DNA of 64,000 bases, from NCBI GenBank assembly GCA_023460955.1, contig JAEWOH010000083.1, positions 13,052-77,051 on the forward strand, given 5' to 3'. Source of the DNA: Bacillota bacterium (GTDB taxonomy: Bacteria > Bacillota > Clostridia > Acetivibrionales > DSM-1351). Positions 15,185 to 24,397 of this stretch are shown here, in pieces. Under the pieces are notes generated by a model, which worked only from the letters and a program-made list of their open reading frames with translations, had not been told where the DNA came from and made no database searches. The first letter of the stretch is position 1. The number at the start of each line of letters is the position of its first letter. Position numbers and translations under genes: made by a program.

Positions 15185-16237
15185 TTAGTCCACTACCTTT
15201 ATTTTGCTTTTTATCATTCCCATCCAGCAGGTGTAAACTATATCACCTGTTTTCAACGGAGTAAACTCTATGATGTTGTCACCGGGAGTAAGTTTCTTCT
15301 GAATATTCATATTAGGAATTATTAATTCATTATTGCAATCATTAAGATTTTCTTCTGAGGCCTTTAGATTCCACCTTACTTTTATTCCTCTTTTAACAAC
15401 AATCATTGGGTATTCATAAGCCTTTAATTCGGTATCAATTATTTGTACACTGGTTTCTCCCCGAGCATCTTCAGTTGCAAAGCTGCCGGTGATCGCATAT
15501 ACATTCCCGGATTTTCCATTAAGAGGGAAGCCTGTATCTATTCCTCCTAATGCAAGACCTCTTCCTATCATTAGTACTCCAAGAGCCAAAACGATTGAAG
15601 CACCTAGAACTGAAATGATTTTCGCATGCTTCTTGAATACAAGTGAATTTAAAACCCCAAAAGATAGCAATAGCGGCACTGTACCCAATGCAAAAACAAA
15701 GGAAGAGGCTGCCCCAATGACAGCACTTTTAGTTCCCATAGCGTAAAGCTGAATCATTTGCAGAGGGCCGCAGGGCATTAGCCCACTTAATAAACCTATT
15801 ATAAAATTACTATTGAATTTGCCTGTAATTATTTTCTTAGCAATAAACGATGGCATTCTGATATTAAATCTGCGTAAGAACGGAAAAAGGTTTAATGCCT
15901 TAATCCCAAGCAATATCATAAAACATCCCCCTAAAAACGGGATTATTCCTTTAAGTATTCCTGAAGGATTTACAGTATGGCCGATTCCGCCGGCAATTAA
16001 GCCTATTAAAGTATAAGAAACAATCCTGCCTCCGTTATAAATAAAATTCGGGGTCAAGCCTTTTTTATTAAGACTACCTGATATAACCAAACCTCCGCAC
16101 ATTGCTATGCAGTGTAACGAAGTAAGCAAACCGAAAATGAACATCAAACCCAGGGATACCTTATCTTCGAGGTTTGGTAAATACTCAAGCGTAAACAGTT
16201 TTACAAAAATATCCGGTATATGTGATAAATGTTCCAC
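15185..16237 (-). CDS. SafE/DsbD-type membrane protein with C-terminal cupredoxin domain
   Basis: 350 residues. About six membrane helices; helix 1 carries LHCIAMCGG and helix 4 GLMPCGPLQM, the paired signature of the sulfite exporter TauE/SafE-DsbD_2 group linked to copper handling and cytochrome assembly. The last ~100 residues form a cupredoxin-like sandwich with an ending IVYTCWMGMIKSKIKVVD, whose Cys-Trp-Met-Gly-Met could hold copper. The gene starts 32 nt after the ssuB-like gene, so it may be at the distal end of the sulfur operon, but its content fits copper better. Sulfite export is the alternative. Confidence 0.8.
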   Translation of the reverse strand: MEHLSHIPDIFVKLFTLEYLPNLEDKVSLGLMFIFGLLTSLHCIAMCGGLVISGSLNKKGLTPNFIYNGGRIVSYTLIGLIAGGIGHTVNPSGILKGIIPFLGGCFMILLGIKALNLFPFLRRFNIRMPSFIAKKIITGKFNSNFIIGLLSGLMPCGPLQMIQLYAMGTKSAVIGAASSFVFALGTVPLLLSFGVLNSLVFKKHAKIISVLGASIVLALGVLMIGRGLALGGIDTGFPLNGKSGNVYAITGSFATEDARGETSVQIIDTELKAYEYPMIVVKRGIKVRWNLKASEENLNDCNNELIIPNMNIQKKLTPGDNIIEFTPLKTGDIVYTCWMGMIKSKIKVVD

Positions 16238-16269
16238 TCAGTGCCTCCTTTAATTCAAATGAAAAAACT

Positions 16270-17070
16270 TTACAGGTAATATTCCAGTGCTGCTTTGCTG
16301 CTCACCAGATGTAGTCTTTCAAGTATCTCAGTACGCAAAGCAATGAATTCCTCACTGTTTCTGGCTCTGGGCCTGTTAAGTTTTACATCTATCACACTTT
16401 CGATTTTACCGGGTCTGGGAGTCATTATTACTATTCTGTCGCTGAGATATACTGCTTCATCCACATCATGCGTCACCAATATTGTAGTCGTTTGTCTTTG
16501 AGCCCATAGCTCCAGAAGTTTATCCTGCAAATCAAAGCGTGTAAAAGAATCCAAAGCTCCTAAGGGCTCATCCAGCAGCAAAACCTTCGGTTCATTGATC
16601 AGTGCCCTAGCCAGAGACACTCTTTGAGCCATACCTCCTGATAACTGATGAGGATATGATTTTTCAAAACCATTCAGACCTGCAAGATTTATAAAGTTAA
16701 AGACCTCGGCTTTTTTCTCTTTATATATTTTCCTGGCTTTTAAGCCGGCAGCAATATTGTTTTCTACTGTCTCCCACGGAAAGAGATTTGCCTGCTGAAA
16801 AACATAACCCCGCTCGTAATGTGTACCTGAAACAGATATCCCATCCAATTTTATCTCACCGTCCTGTGGCTGATCCAATCCAGCAATAAGGCGCAGTAAT
16901 GTTGTTTTGCCGCAACCCGAGGGGCCTATAAGAGAGATGAATTCACCTGGTTTTACATCAATATTGATATTCTGAAGAGCTTCTGTTTCGCCTCCAATGG
17001 CATCCGAGTAAACTCTGTTTATATTGCTGATTGAAATATGTCCTGATTTTGAAGTTAAGTCCTCTGTCAT
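16270..17070 (-). CDS. ABC transporter ATPase, sulfonate/taurine-type
   Basis: 266 residues. Walker A GPSGCGKTTLL near 53-63, Q-loop VFQQANLFPW near 94, signature LSGGMAQRVSLARAL near 145, Walker B LLLDEPLGALD. Sequence style is that of SsuB/TauB ATPases (nitrate/sulfonate/taurine family). Its start overlaps the permease stop by 4 nt. It energises uptake of a small sulfur compound; the precise substrate is not readable. No ssuD/tauD oxygenase is nearby, as expected in an anaerobe. Confidence 0.9.
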   Translation of the reverse strand: MTEDLTSKSGHISISNINRVYSDAIGGETEALQNINIDVKPGEFISLIGPSGCGKTTLLRLIAGLDQPQDGEIKLDGISVSGTHYERGYVFQQANLFPWETVENNIAAGLKARKIYKEKKAEVFNFINLAGLNGFEKSYPHQLSGGMAQRVSLARALINEPKVLLLDEPLGALDSFTRFDLQDKLLELWAQRQTTTILVTHDVDEAVYLSDRIVIMTPRPGKIESVIDVKLNRPRARNSEEFIALRTEILERLHLVSSKAALEYYL

Positions 17071-18110
17071 TTCAACAACCCCTTCTGCCAGATCAGAATC
17101 CTGTCTCTGACCTTATATATTAAAGCCATAAATATGGAAAAAACAATTGCCATTACAATAATGGAAGCATAAACCTTGGCATAATTAGACCAGCTTTTTG
17201 CCCAGTTTATATACCAGCCCAATCCGGCTTTTGCACCTATTATTTCAGACACCACCAGTGTTGCAAAGGATACACCGGTACCAGTATATATGCCAGTAAA
17301 AATTGATGGCATTGCTCCGGGTATGGCTACTTTGAAGATTAGAAATTTTTCGTCTGCACCCAAGGTTTTTGCTGCCTCAAAGTATGACTTCTGAATGTTA
17401 GCTATCCCTCCGCTTGCCATATAGGCAACAGGAAACCAAACACATAATACAATCAAAAAAATTTGGGCGTAAAAGCTGGAGGGAAAAATAAACATTGTTA
17501 TTGGAATCCAGGCTGTAGCCGGTATTACTCCCATTACCTTAATAACAGGGAACATCCAGTAGTTCCATTGTTTGTACCAACCGATAAGTACACCTGATAC
17601 CAATCCTATCGAGGTACCTGTTATAAACCCCAGTAAGAGTAATCTAAGCGAATGCAGAGTGCTGATAAGCAGGGTATTTGCATCTTCAACCATAACCTGA
17701 AGTATCTGTGCCAGACCGGGGAAAAACGGTAACGGAAGGTAATTTGTTTTAGTAGTGAGAATATCCCATAAAATAAGTACCAACCCTACAGCAAAATAGA
17801 ACTGTGACTGATGATTATTTACAGCCTTTATCCTATTATTGAATAAGGATAAAAAACTTCTCATAATGAAGAAACAAATAACCAAAACTAAAAATATTCT
17901 GTACGGGTTAGCATTAACAATTTGTTTTGTGGGAATACAAATACTTTCAAGCAAAGCAAGGACATACACGAATATCTGTAAAGCAAGCCATACACTCGAT
18001 GCTTTTTTCCAGTAAAGCTCAGTGTTTATTTTCGCTTTTTGCCCGATATTGTTTTTTAGCTTTAGATTAACTGTTATGGTCCCTAGTGCCGCAACATTTT
18101 CCTCTTTCAT
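17067..18110 (-). CDS. ABC transporter permease, sulfonate/taurine-type
   Basis: 347 residues, longer than typical SsuC (~260) because of an extra ~90-residue N-terminal part with two or three membrane helices. The core has the EAA loop EAAKTLGADEKFLIFKVAIPGAMP near 240 that docks to the ATPase. It overlaps the ATPase gene (4 nt) and follows the binding protein after a hairpin-containing gap. Confidence 0.9.
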   Translation of the reverse strand: MKEENVAALGTITVNLKLKNNIGQKAKINTELYWKKASSVWLALQIFVYVLALLESICIPTKQIVNANPYRIFLVLVICFFIMRSFLSLFNNRIKAVNNHQSQFYFAVGLVLILWDILTTKTNYLPLPFFPGLAQILQVMVEDANTLLISTLHSLRLLLLGFITGTSIGLVSGVLIGWYKQWNYWMFPVIKVMGVIPATAWIPITMFIFPSSFYAQIFLIVLCVWFPVAYMASGGIANIQKSYFEAAKTLGADEKFLIFKVAIPGAMPSIFTGIYTGTGVSFATLVVSEIIGAKAGLGWYINWAKSWSNYAKVYASIIVMAIVFSIFMALIYKVRDRILIWQKGLLK

Positions 18111-18137
18111 ACAACCTCCTTGAAGTTATTATTAATA

Positions 18138-18173
18138 CGGTTGACCCAGATTGTTGAACACCCGAGTCAACCG
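18138..18173 (-). promoter_or_regulatory. Intergenic hairpin between binding protein and permease
   Basis: Arms CGGTTGAC and GTCAACCG with a partly paired inner part; no T-run follows on the minus strand. A hairpin here would stabilise the upstream binding-protein mRNA or damp downstream expression. Confidence 0.5.
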
Positions 18174-18179
18174 CAGCTT

Positions 18180-19259
18180 TTATTTAGAGTTTAATACGTC
18201 ATAGTAAACCTGATCAGCAAAGCCTTTAGGATCTGTACCCTTTTTCAGAAAGCCGGTTTTATTAAATTGCTCTACAAAATACTTAATATCGTCATAAGCC
18301 TTTTCTGTGGTATATTCATAATCGTAAGACTTTATTAATTCTGTCAGAAGATTGACATTATCTGTAGCAACATATTTCTTTTCAATTTCAAGTTTTGCTG
18401 TTTCTTCCGGATGAGCCTTTATCCATTCGGTAGCCTTCTTATAAGCCCTTGCAATAGCCGCAACTCTTTCAGGATTTTCATCAATTTGTTTCTTAGACCC
18501 ATATAGGAAGCAGCAGCTTTTACCTGCAAAGAGCGGGTCGGTAGAAATGTCTGAAAGTGCTGTATATCCTTCATTCTTTTCTGCCAATACTCCAAATGGG
18601 TCCCATGCAGCAAATGCATCTACTTCACCTTTTTTTACAGCCTGTGTCAGTTGATCCAACGGGTATGGAACCCATGTAACCTCGGTTTGAGGATCTATTC
18701 CGGCATTTGCGAGAACAATTGTTGCTACTGACATTGGCGTCCCTCCGATTTCATCAACACCAATTCTCTTACCTTTAAGATCTTTTGCATTTTTAATAGA
18801 TGAATTAGGAGGAACTACCAAACGGATACAGCCTTTATGTAAACCTCCAATTATCTTCAGATCCATTCCCTGCTGAATTGATGGGAAGTATTGAAAATCT
18901 CCGTTTGTTACTGTAAATTCACCGGTAACCAGACCTGTCTTAAGTTCATCTAGTGTTCCGCTGACCAATTCCGCATCAAGACCTTCCTCTGCAAAAAAGC
19001 CCTTCTCATAAGCAACATAGGAGGGTGCTCCGCAGGCTCCGCCTCCAAGTGCCTGAATTTTAAGCTTTCCAAATTTGAACTTCTCAGTTTTGGTGGACTG
19101 TGTTTCGGAAGCTGAGTTACCCGACACTGCTCCATTTGAAGCTATTGAAGTCTGAGTACTTTTATCAGCACTGCTGTTGCTGCCGCAGGCAGTAAGACCT
19201 ATTGCTGAGGAAACTGCTATCACTATTATTAGTGAGGTAATTTTATTTATGTTTTTCAT
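18180..19259 (-). CDS. ABC substrate-binding lipoprotein, SsuA/NMT1-like
   Basis: 359 residues. Lipoprotein signal with lipobox GLTAC (Cys near 25), then a Ser/Thr-rich linker and a periplasmic-binding fold: KIQALGGGACGAPSYVAYEKGFFAEEGL-type start, then ITVTNGDFQYFPSIQQGMDLKIIGG and RIGVDEIGGTPMSVATIVL. These match the NMT1/SsuA family that binds sulfonates, taurine or thiamine precursors. The GGGACGAPS segment replaces the usual ligand loop, so specificity may differ from known sulfonate binders. Next to O-acetylhomoserine sulfhydrylase; probably delivers an organosulfur compound. Confidence 0.88.
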   Translation of the reverse strand: MKNINKITSLIIVIAVSSAIGLTACGSNSSADKSTQTSIASNGAVSGNSASETQSTKTEKFKFGKLKIQALGGGACGAPSYVAYEKGFFAEEGLDAELVSGTLDELKTGLVTGEFTVTNGDFQYFPSIQQGMDLKIIGGLHKGCIRLVVPPNSSIKNAKDLKGKRIGVDEIGGTPMSVATIVLANAGIDPQTEVTWVPYPLDQLTQAVKKGEVDAFAAWDPFGVLAEKNEGYTALSDISTDPLFAGKSCCFLYGSKKQIDENPERVAAIARAYKKATEWIKAHPEETAKLEIEKKYVATDNVNLLTELIKSYDYEYTTEKAYDDIKYFVEQFNKTGFLKKGTDPKGFADQVYYDVLNSK

Positions 19260-19289
19260 AATATTAATATCAACCCTTTCTTTTTTTTA

Positions 19290-20594
19290 TTATTTAAAAG
19301 CACTTTTAAAGGCCCCATCCAAATCATTAATCAAATCCTCAGCATCTTCAAGACCGATTGATAAGCGTATGGTTTCAGGAGTTATCTGAGCAGTTTTCTG
19401 CTCATCAGGAGTAAGTTCACCATGTGTGGTTTTCGGTGAATTAATTATAAGAGATCTTGCATCACCTACATTTGCGTGATAGCTGAAAATATTTGTGGAG
19501 TCAATAAAGGTATTTATTTGTTCTTCCGTTCCCTTTAAACCAAAGGTAAATATTGCTCCGGCACCTTTGGGAAAGTATTTTTGAGCAAGCAGCTTATATT
19601 TACTATCCTTTGCCGCAGGGTGCTTAACCCATGCAACCTCTTCTTTTTCCTCCAGGTAATTAATGATTTTTTCTGCATTTTTCACCTGCTTCTGAACTCT
19701 TTCGGACAGCGTCTCCAGCCCAATAAGTGCAAGATAAGCATCAAACGGTCCCAAGGCTGCTCCAAAGTATGCCAGGTAGTTCATACGTATTCGGGTTGTA
19801 AAGGCCGCGGAGCCAAAAGCTTCAAGAAAGCTTCTTTCATGTCCGTTTATGTCCCTGAACATATATATAGGAGCAGTGAATTGAGGAAATTTACCATTGG
19901 CCCAGTTAAATTTTCCGCTTTCAAGAATCAGACCGGCTATGGCATTACCATGCCCGTTCAAAGCTTTAGTAGCCGAATATACGACTATATCCGCTCCAAA
20001 TTTAATCGGGTTAAAAAGATAAGGTGTTGCAAAGGTATTATCTACAATTAGGGGGATATCATTTTGATGTGCAATATCTGCAAGTGCCTCGATGTCAGCA
20101 ATTGCTGCATTAGGGTTGCTTATTGTTTCAACAAACAATGCTTTTGTGTCCGGTCTTATTTTGCTGCGCCATTCCTCCAGCTTGTCAAGCTCTGATACCT
20201 GGTCAATTTCAATATTAAAGTTGGGATATATCTTCTTAAAGCTGTCAAAAGTGCCTCCATAGACTTGCGCTGTAGTTAGAATTCTGCCCCCGCCTTCGGC
20301 TACGTTAAACAGAGAATATGTAACTGCTGCCATGCCCGAACCCACAGCTATTGCTGCCGCTGCCCCGTCCAGAGCAGCAACCCTTTTTTCAAGAACGTCT
20401 ACCGTAGGGTTTCCCACGCGGGTATAGAGATAACCAAACTCGGAAAAACTGAACAACCTTCCGGCTCTGCCGGTATCTCCCAGATCAAAGGAGGCTGTCT
20501 GGTAAACAGGAACCTGCACTGAAAAATTGTGCTCGCTCGGGTCATAACCCGCTCTTACCTTCAAGGTATCAAAATTTAAATCTGAAACTCCCAT
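19290..20594 (-). CDS. O-acetylhomoserine sulfhydrylase
   Basis: 434 residues, the length typical for O-acetylhomoserine (thiol)-lyase. A PLP enzyme that joins O-acetylhomoserine with sulfide to give homocysteine, or with methanethiol to give methionine directly. PLP lysine in YSATKALNGHGNAIAG near 210; N-terminal FDTLKVRAGYDPSEHNFSVQVPVYQTAS and the long insertion GKFNWANGKFPQFTAP are distinctive of this subgroup. A GAGGTG site precedes the ATG. A terminator lies upstream (20631-20657). In Rhodospirillum rubrum an O-acetylhomoserine sulfhydrylase uses the methanethiol released by the Mar enzyme, which fits the neighbours here. Confidence 0.92.
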   Translation of the reverse strand: MGVSDLNFDTLKVRAGYDPSEHNFSVQVPVYQTASFDLGDTGRAGRLFSFSEFGYLYTRVGNPTVDVLEKRVAALDGAAAAIAVGSGMAAVTYSLFNVAEGGGRILTTAQVYGGTFDSFKKIYPNFNIEIDQVSELDKLEEWRSKIRPDTKALFVETISNPNAAIADIEALADIAHQNDIPLIVDNTFATPYLFNPIKFGADIVVYSATKALNGHGNAIAGLILESGKFNWANGKFPQFTAPIYMFRDINGHERSFLEAFGSAAFTTRIRMNYLAYFGAALGPFDAYLALIGLETLSERVQKQVKNAEKIINYLEEKEEVAWVKHPAAKDSKYKLLAQKYFPKGAGAIFTFGLKGTEEQINTFIDSTNIFSYHANVGDARSLIINSPKTTHGELTPDEQKTAQITPETIRLSIGLEDAEDLINDLDGAFKSAFK

Positions 20595-20630
20595 AAATAC
20601 ACCTCTTCCATAAATTAATAATATAAAAAT

Positions 20631-20657
20631 AGAGACTGTAGAATAAATACAGTCTCT
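20631..20657 (-). terminator. Terminator/attenuator between cysK-like gene and sulfhydrylase
   Basis: Perfect 10-bp stem AGAGACTGTA/TACAGTCTCT, 7-nt loop, followed on the minus strand by ATTTTTATATT. No promoter is obvious between it and the next gene, so it may set partial readthrough. Confidence 0.75.
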
Positions 20658-20743
20658 GGTTTTCCAGTTAACACTTTACGAACTATAGAATTTTTAATAT
20701 CTGGTTTACACAATATATGATTCGAATACTTATTTCGTAAAAA

Positions 20744-21652
20744 TTAAAATATATTTTTGCTTATATAGCGGTCGCCTCTATCTGGAAAGATAACCACGAT
20801 GTTAGCATTTTCAACTCTTTCTGCTATAGTTCTTGCAGCGAATAAAGCCGCTCCCGATGAGGTTCCAACCAGAATTCCCTCCTTTTGAGCAAGGAGTCTT
20901 ACCTCTTTTAATGCCTGGGGGTCGTTTACCTTTACAACCTCATCTATCAAAGAATTGTCCATGGTTTCCGGCATAAAGGTATTTCCAATACCTTCTATGC
21001 TGTAACACCCTGGCTGTCCCCCGCCCATTGTAGAGCCCTCGGGATCTGCAAGTATACCCTGTACATTTCTGTTTTTTTCCTTTATGTATCTTAAAACTCC
21101 TGATATTGTTCCACCACTTCCGGCCCCTGCCACTACAAAATCAATTTTCCCGTCCAGGTCCCTGTAAATCTCAGGACCTGTAGCTTTATAATGAATTTCA
21201 GGATTTGCCTGATTTGTAAATTGACTGAGGCATACTGAGTTTTCAACAGTTTCCAGAAGTTCCTGTACCTTTTCAAAGGCCCCGGCCATTCCTTTTTCCA
21301 AAGGTGTTTGAATAATTTCAGCTCCAAGAGCTTTCATTATGACCAATTTTTCATGTGAGAATTTTTCAGGAACTGCAAAAATTATTCTATACCCCTTGTT
21401 TAGCGCAGCCAGAGCGATTCCTATGCCGGCATTTCCCGCTGTTGCTTCCAAAATTGTAGAACCTTCCTTAAGGATACCTTTAGCTTCAGCATCACTGATC
21501 AAGGCAGTTCCCATCCTGTCTTTCACACTTCCCCCGGGATTAAATAGCTCCAGCTTGGCAAAAAGGTTAACAGATTCCTTTATTCCGATATTGTTAAGCC
21601 TCAGTAAAGGCGTATTTCCTATAAGCTCACGGATGTCATTGAAATATTTCAC
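20744..21652 (-). CDS. Cystathionine beta-synthase/cysteine synthase (MccA-like)
   Basis: 302 residues, PLP fold type II. The PLP lysine is in GGSVKDRMG near 44, the glycine loop is GSGGTISG near 178. The asparagine loop reads EATAGNAGIG near 69-78, instead of the TSGNTGIG of standard CysK; an EATAGNTGIG form is what I recall for Bacillus MccA, which condenses O-acetylserine with homocysteine. It directly follows the cystathionine gamma-lyase-like gene (15-nt gap), again as in the mccA-mccB pair. Standard O-acetylserine sulfhydrylase is the alternative. Confidence 0.8.
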   Translation of the reverse strand: MKYFNDIRELIGNTPLLRLNNIGIKESVNLFAKLELFNPGGSVKDRMGTALISDAEAKGILKEGSTILEATAGNAGIGIALAALNKGYRIIFAVPEKFSHEKLVIMKALGAEIIQTPLEKGMAGAFEKVQELLETVENSVCLSQFTNQANPEIHYKATGPEIYRDLDGKIDFVVAGAGSGGTISGVLRYIKEKNRNVQGILADPEGSTMGGGQPGCYSIEGIGNTFMPETMDNSLIDEVVKVNDPQALKEVRLLAQKEGILVGTSSGAALFAARTIAERVENANIVVIFPDRGDRYISKNIF

Positions 21653-21666
21653 AATACGCCCCCCCT

Positions 21667-22851
21667 TTAAATTATTCTAGCCTTATTAAAAGCATTTATC
21701 AGGTCATTTACAATGGCGTCTTTATCTTCAATGCCAACAGACAAACGGATTAAATTATCAACTATTCCACACTTCTGCCTTATTTCATAGGGAATGGAAG
21801 CATGAGTCATACTTGCAGGATGACTGATCAGAGATTCAACTCCTCCCAAACTTTCTCCAAGAGTAATCAATTCAGTATTTTTGAAAAAACTCTTAATATC
21901 ATATTCATCCGATAGTACAAAGGAAATCATTGCCCCCGGTCCATACGATTGTTTTTTATGAATTTCATATCCCTCAGCTTCCTCAAGGCCAGGATAATAT
22001 ATCTTTGTCACACCTTGATGGTTCTTCAGAAAATCAACTACATACCGTGCATTTTCAATATGTCTGTCCAGTCTTACCGATAAGGTTTTTATACCTCTGA
22101 GAAGGAGCCAGGAATCAAAAGGCGGCAATACTCCACCTGTTGCGTTTTGCAGGAATTGCAGCCTTGAAGCTGTTTCACTGTTGTTTACTACTACAAGACC
22201 AGCAATTACATCGCTATGCCCTCCAAGATATTTAGTGGCGCTGTGTATGACAATGTCTGCTCCCAGTTCAAGCGGTCTTTGGAGGTAGGGAGTCATAAAG
22301 GTATTGTCGACTATTGTCAGTGCCCCCGATTTTTTGGCAATTTCAGATACACTTTTTATATCGGTTATTGTAAGGAGAGGATTGGCAGGACTTTCAATAA
22401 TTACTGCCGCTACACCTGACTTAACTTTTTCCTCTACGGCCTGTAGATCAGAGGTATCAACTATTTCATACTCCAGACCGAAGTTTTTAAATACTTTATC
22501 CAGAACTCTGAAGGTCCCTCCATATACATTATTTGAAATGATAACCTTGTCACCGCTCTTAAATAGAAGTAAAACTGCAGTTATTGCTGCCATACCTGAT
22601 GCAAAGGCAAATCCGGCACTGCCCACTTCGAGCTCACTAATAAGAGCTTCAAGGGCTTCCCTTGTAGGATTGCCTGTTCTTGAATATTCATAGCCTTTAT
22701 GCTGTCCCAGCTCGATTTGCCTGTAAGTAGAGGTTTGATAAATAGGTACACTCACCGCACCCGTTCTTTCATCACCATCTATGCCTCCGTGAATTAATAA
22801 AGTGTTTATTTTGCTTTGCATGTGTGATTCAGTTTTCATTTCATTTTCCAT
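21667..22851 (-). CDS. Cystathionine gamma-lyase/gamma-synthase (MccB-like)
   Basis: 394 residues from the ATG at 22851, preceded by AAAAGGAG; the frame extends to a GTG at 22878 that lies inside a hairpin and is unlikely. PLP lysine in HSATKYLGGHSDVIAG near 206; VSVPIYQTSTY and YEYSRTGNPTR near the N-terminus mark the Cys/Met PLP family. It would split cystathionine to cysteine (reverse transsulfuration) or form it from an activated homoserine; the adjacent MccA-like gene favours the lyase. It lies between a NifX-like gene and mccA. Confidence 0.85.
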   Translation of the reverse strand: MENEMKTESHMQSKINTLLIHGGIDGDERTGAVSVPIYQTSTYRQIELGQHKGYEYSRTGNPTREALEALISELEVGSAGFAFASGMAAITAVLLLFKSGDKVIISNNVYGGTFRVLDKVFKNFGLEYEIVDTSDLQAVEEKVKSGVAAVIIESPANPLLTITDIKSVSEIAKKSGALTIVDNTFMTPYLQRPLELGADIVIHSATKYLGGHSDVIAGLVVVNNSETASRLQFLQNATGGVLPPFDSWLLLRGIKTLSVRLDRHIENARYVVDFLKNHQGVTKIYYPGLEEAEGYEIHKKQSYGPGAMISFVLSDEYDIKSFFKNTELITLGESLGGVESLISHPASMTHASIPYEIRQKCGIVDNLIRLSVGIEDKDAIVNDLINAFNKARII

Positions 22852-22869
22852 ATTGGTTATGCTCCTTTT

Positions 22870-22920
22870 CCGGCTCACAAGAATTCAGTTTTACTTTTAA
22901 ACGCACATACCGTGAGCCGG
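22870..22920 (-). promoter_or_regulatory. RNA hairpin just before the mccB-like ribosome site
   Basis: Perfect 9-bp arms CCGGCTCAC and GTGAGCCGG with a 33-nt loop, ending 3-4 nt before the AGGAG site of the next gene on the minus strand. Could modulate translation or mark a processing point. Confidence 0.4.
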
Positions 22921-22962
22921 ATAAGGCGCGGTGATAAATTTAGAAAATTGATTAATACTTCA

Positions 22963-23298
22963 TTAATCATTATCAAGAATACTCTTTTGAATAAATTTTT
23001 CTAAAACCCTGTCAATAGGATAAGGTGCTTCAAAAACCCTGATTCCCTTCGAACTTACATAGCCCAGAGCACCTTTTCCAATCTGACTAACGAGGATTGC
23101 CTTACAATCCTCAAGTAAAGTCAATATTTTTTCGAATTCATTTTCGTTATGTCCTTGTGCCTGTGATGTAAGCTTTCTGTTTTCTATGAACTGGTAACCG
23201 CTATCTGATAAATCATAGATATAAAAGTTTGAAGCCTTTGCAAAATGAAGGTCTATGTTATTGCCATCACTGCTGGCAATTGCAACTCTCCCGGCCAT
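22963..23298 (-). CDS. NifX/NifB-C-terminal-like protein 2
   Basis: 111 residues from the ATG at 23298 with an AGGAGAGG site; a longer frame with a Lys/Arg-rich start is unlikely. It belongs to the dinitrogenase iron-molybdenum cofactor family (NifX, NafY, C-terminus of NifB): RVAIASSDGNNIDLHFAKASNFYIYDL at the start, then AILVSQIGKGALGYVSSKGIRVFEAP. This family carries or stores iron-sulfur cofactor precursors. It is a second, diverged copy relative to the one beside the nifH-like gene, placed between metQ and the mccB-like gene. Confidence 0.85.
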   Translation of the reverse strand: MAGRVAIASSDGNNIDLHFAKASNFYIYDLSDSGYQFIENRKLTSQAQGHNENEFEKILTLLEDCKAILVSQIGKGALGYVSSKGIRVFEAPYPIDRVLEKFIQKSILDND

Positions 23299-23367
23299 TT
23301 TATCACCTCTCCTGCCTTTTCTTCCTTTATTTCTGTTTTTCACACTACTAAGACTTAGTACACTGAA

Positions 23368-24210
23368 TTAAAATGCAGGTATTACAGCTCCCTTATATTT
23401 CTCCTCAATAAACTTACGTACTTCTTCGGTAGTTAATGCATTTTTTAATGCCACAACTGCAGGATCGTTGACTCTCTCTGATTTAGTGACCAGTATATTT
23501 GCATAGGGAGAATCCTTACCTTCCCTGAATAGTGCGGTATTTGGATCTATTCCGGCCTCAAGTATTTTATTTGTATTGGTTATGTATCCATCAAAATCAT
23601 TCTTAAGTCTTATTAATTGCGCAGAGTCAATTTCTTTTAACTCTATTTTTTTGGTGTATTCAGCAATGTCTTTAATTGTAGCCGCATGCTCAGCCAAATC
23701 TGACTTCAATTTTATAAAGCCGTTGGCCTCAAGAATTTTTAGCGCTCTGTATTCATTTGTTACATCATTCGGTATACCTATTACTGCGTTGGCAGGAATT
23801 TCTTCCTTGGTTTTGTACTTTACCGAGTATAAGCCTATAGGTTCAACGTGAATATTTCCTGCATTAGCAAGGTCATAGCCTTTCTCTTTATTTACAGAAT
23901 CAAGGTAGGGCTGGTGCTGAAAGAAGTTAACATCAAATTCTCCGTTGTCGGTATCCTCATTGCCATGATCATTTTGCAAAATTGTAATTTCCAGATTGAC
24001 TCCCTGTTCGGCAAGTTTAGGCTTTACAAAATTCAGCAGTTCCGAGTGGGGAACTTGGTCTGCCAATACCTTTAAGGTAACAGGCTTCTCTTTTGACAAG
24101 GTTTGAGCTGCAGTACTGCCGTTTGCCGAAGTGTTTGATTTTCCGCACCCCGTAACCGTTAATATAATTGTTAAAAATGCTAACACAGCCACTAAAATTT
24201 TCTTTTTCAT
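23368..24210 (-). CDS. metQ: Methionine-type ABC binding lipoprotein
   Basis: 280 residues. Lipobox TVTGC (Cys near 22), then a NlpA/MetQ fold: VTLKVLADQVPHSELLNFVKP, YDLANAGNIHVEPIGLYSVKYK near 120 and IGIPNDVTNEYRALKILEANGFIKLK near 140. The family binds L- or D-methionine and related thioethers outside the cell. Separated from metI by 187 nt that contain a small direct repeat. Relatives can also bind other thioethers or sulfoxides, which would suit this cluster. Confidence 0.9.
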   Translation of the reverse strand: MKKKILVAVLAFLTIILTVTGCGKSNTSANGSTAAQTLSKEKPVTLKVLADQVPHSELLNFVKPKLAEQGVNLEITILQNDHGNEDTDNGEFDVNFFQHQPYLDSVNKEKGYDLANAGNIHVEPIGLYSVKYKTKEEIPANAVIGIPNDVTNEYRALKILEANGFIKLKSDLAEHAATIKDIAEYTKKIELKEIDSAQLIRLKNDFDGYITNTNKILEAGIDPNTALFREGKDSPYANILVTKSERVNDPAVVALKNALTTEEVRKFIEEKYKGAVIPAF

Positions 24211-24341
24211 AGATTTTTCATCCTTTCAACTTTTATATTTTATTTATTTTTATTATACATATATGCTTGATATGTTTTTGCACAGTATACATTTATGAGA
24301 TATCTTTTTATGAAGTATGTATTTATTAATTATTTAGTTAA

Positions 24342-24382
24342 GATACGATTCTATTCTATTCTGAGTTATGATACGATTCTAT
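24342..24382. repeat. Direct repeat GATACGATTCTAT, 28-bp period
   Basis: Two exact 13-bp copies (24342-24354 and 24370-24382) in the gap between metI and metQ. Could be protein-binding sites or a chance duplication in AT-rich DNA. Confidence 0.6.
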
Positions 24383-24397
24383 CTTCATTTTTGAAAT

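Noticed and set aside
24211..24397. Transposon scar with target duplication
   Set aside because: Only a 13-bp direct repeat at 28-bp spacing; no inverted ends or transposase remains.
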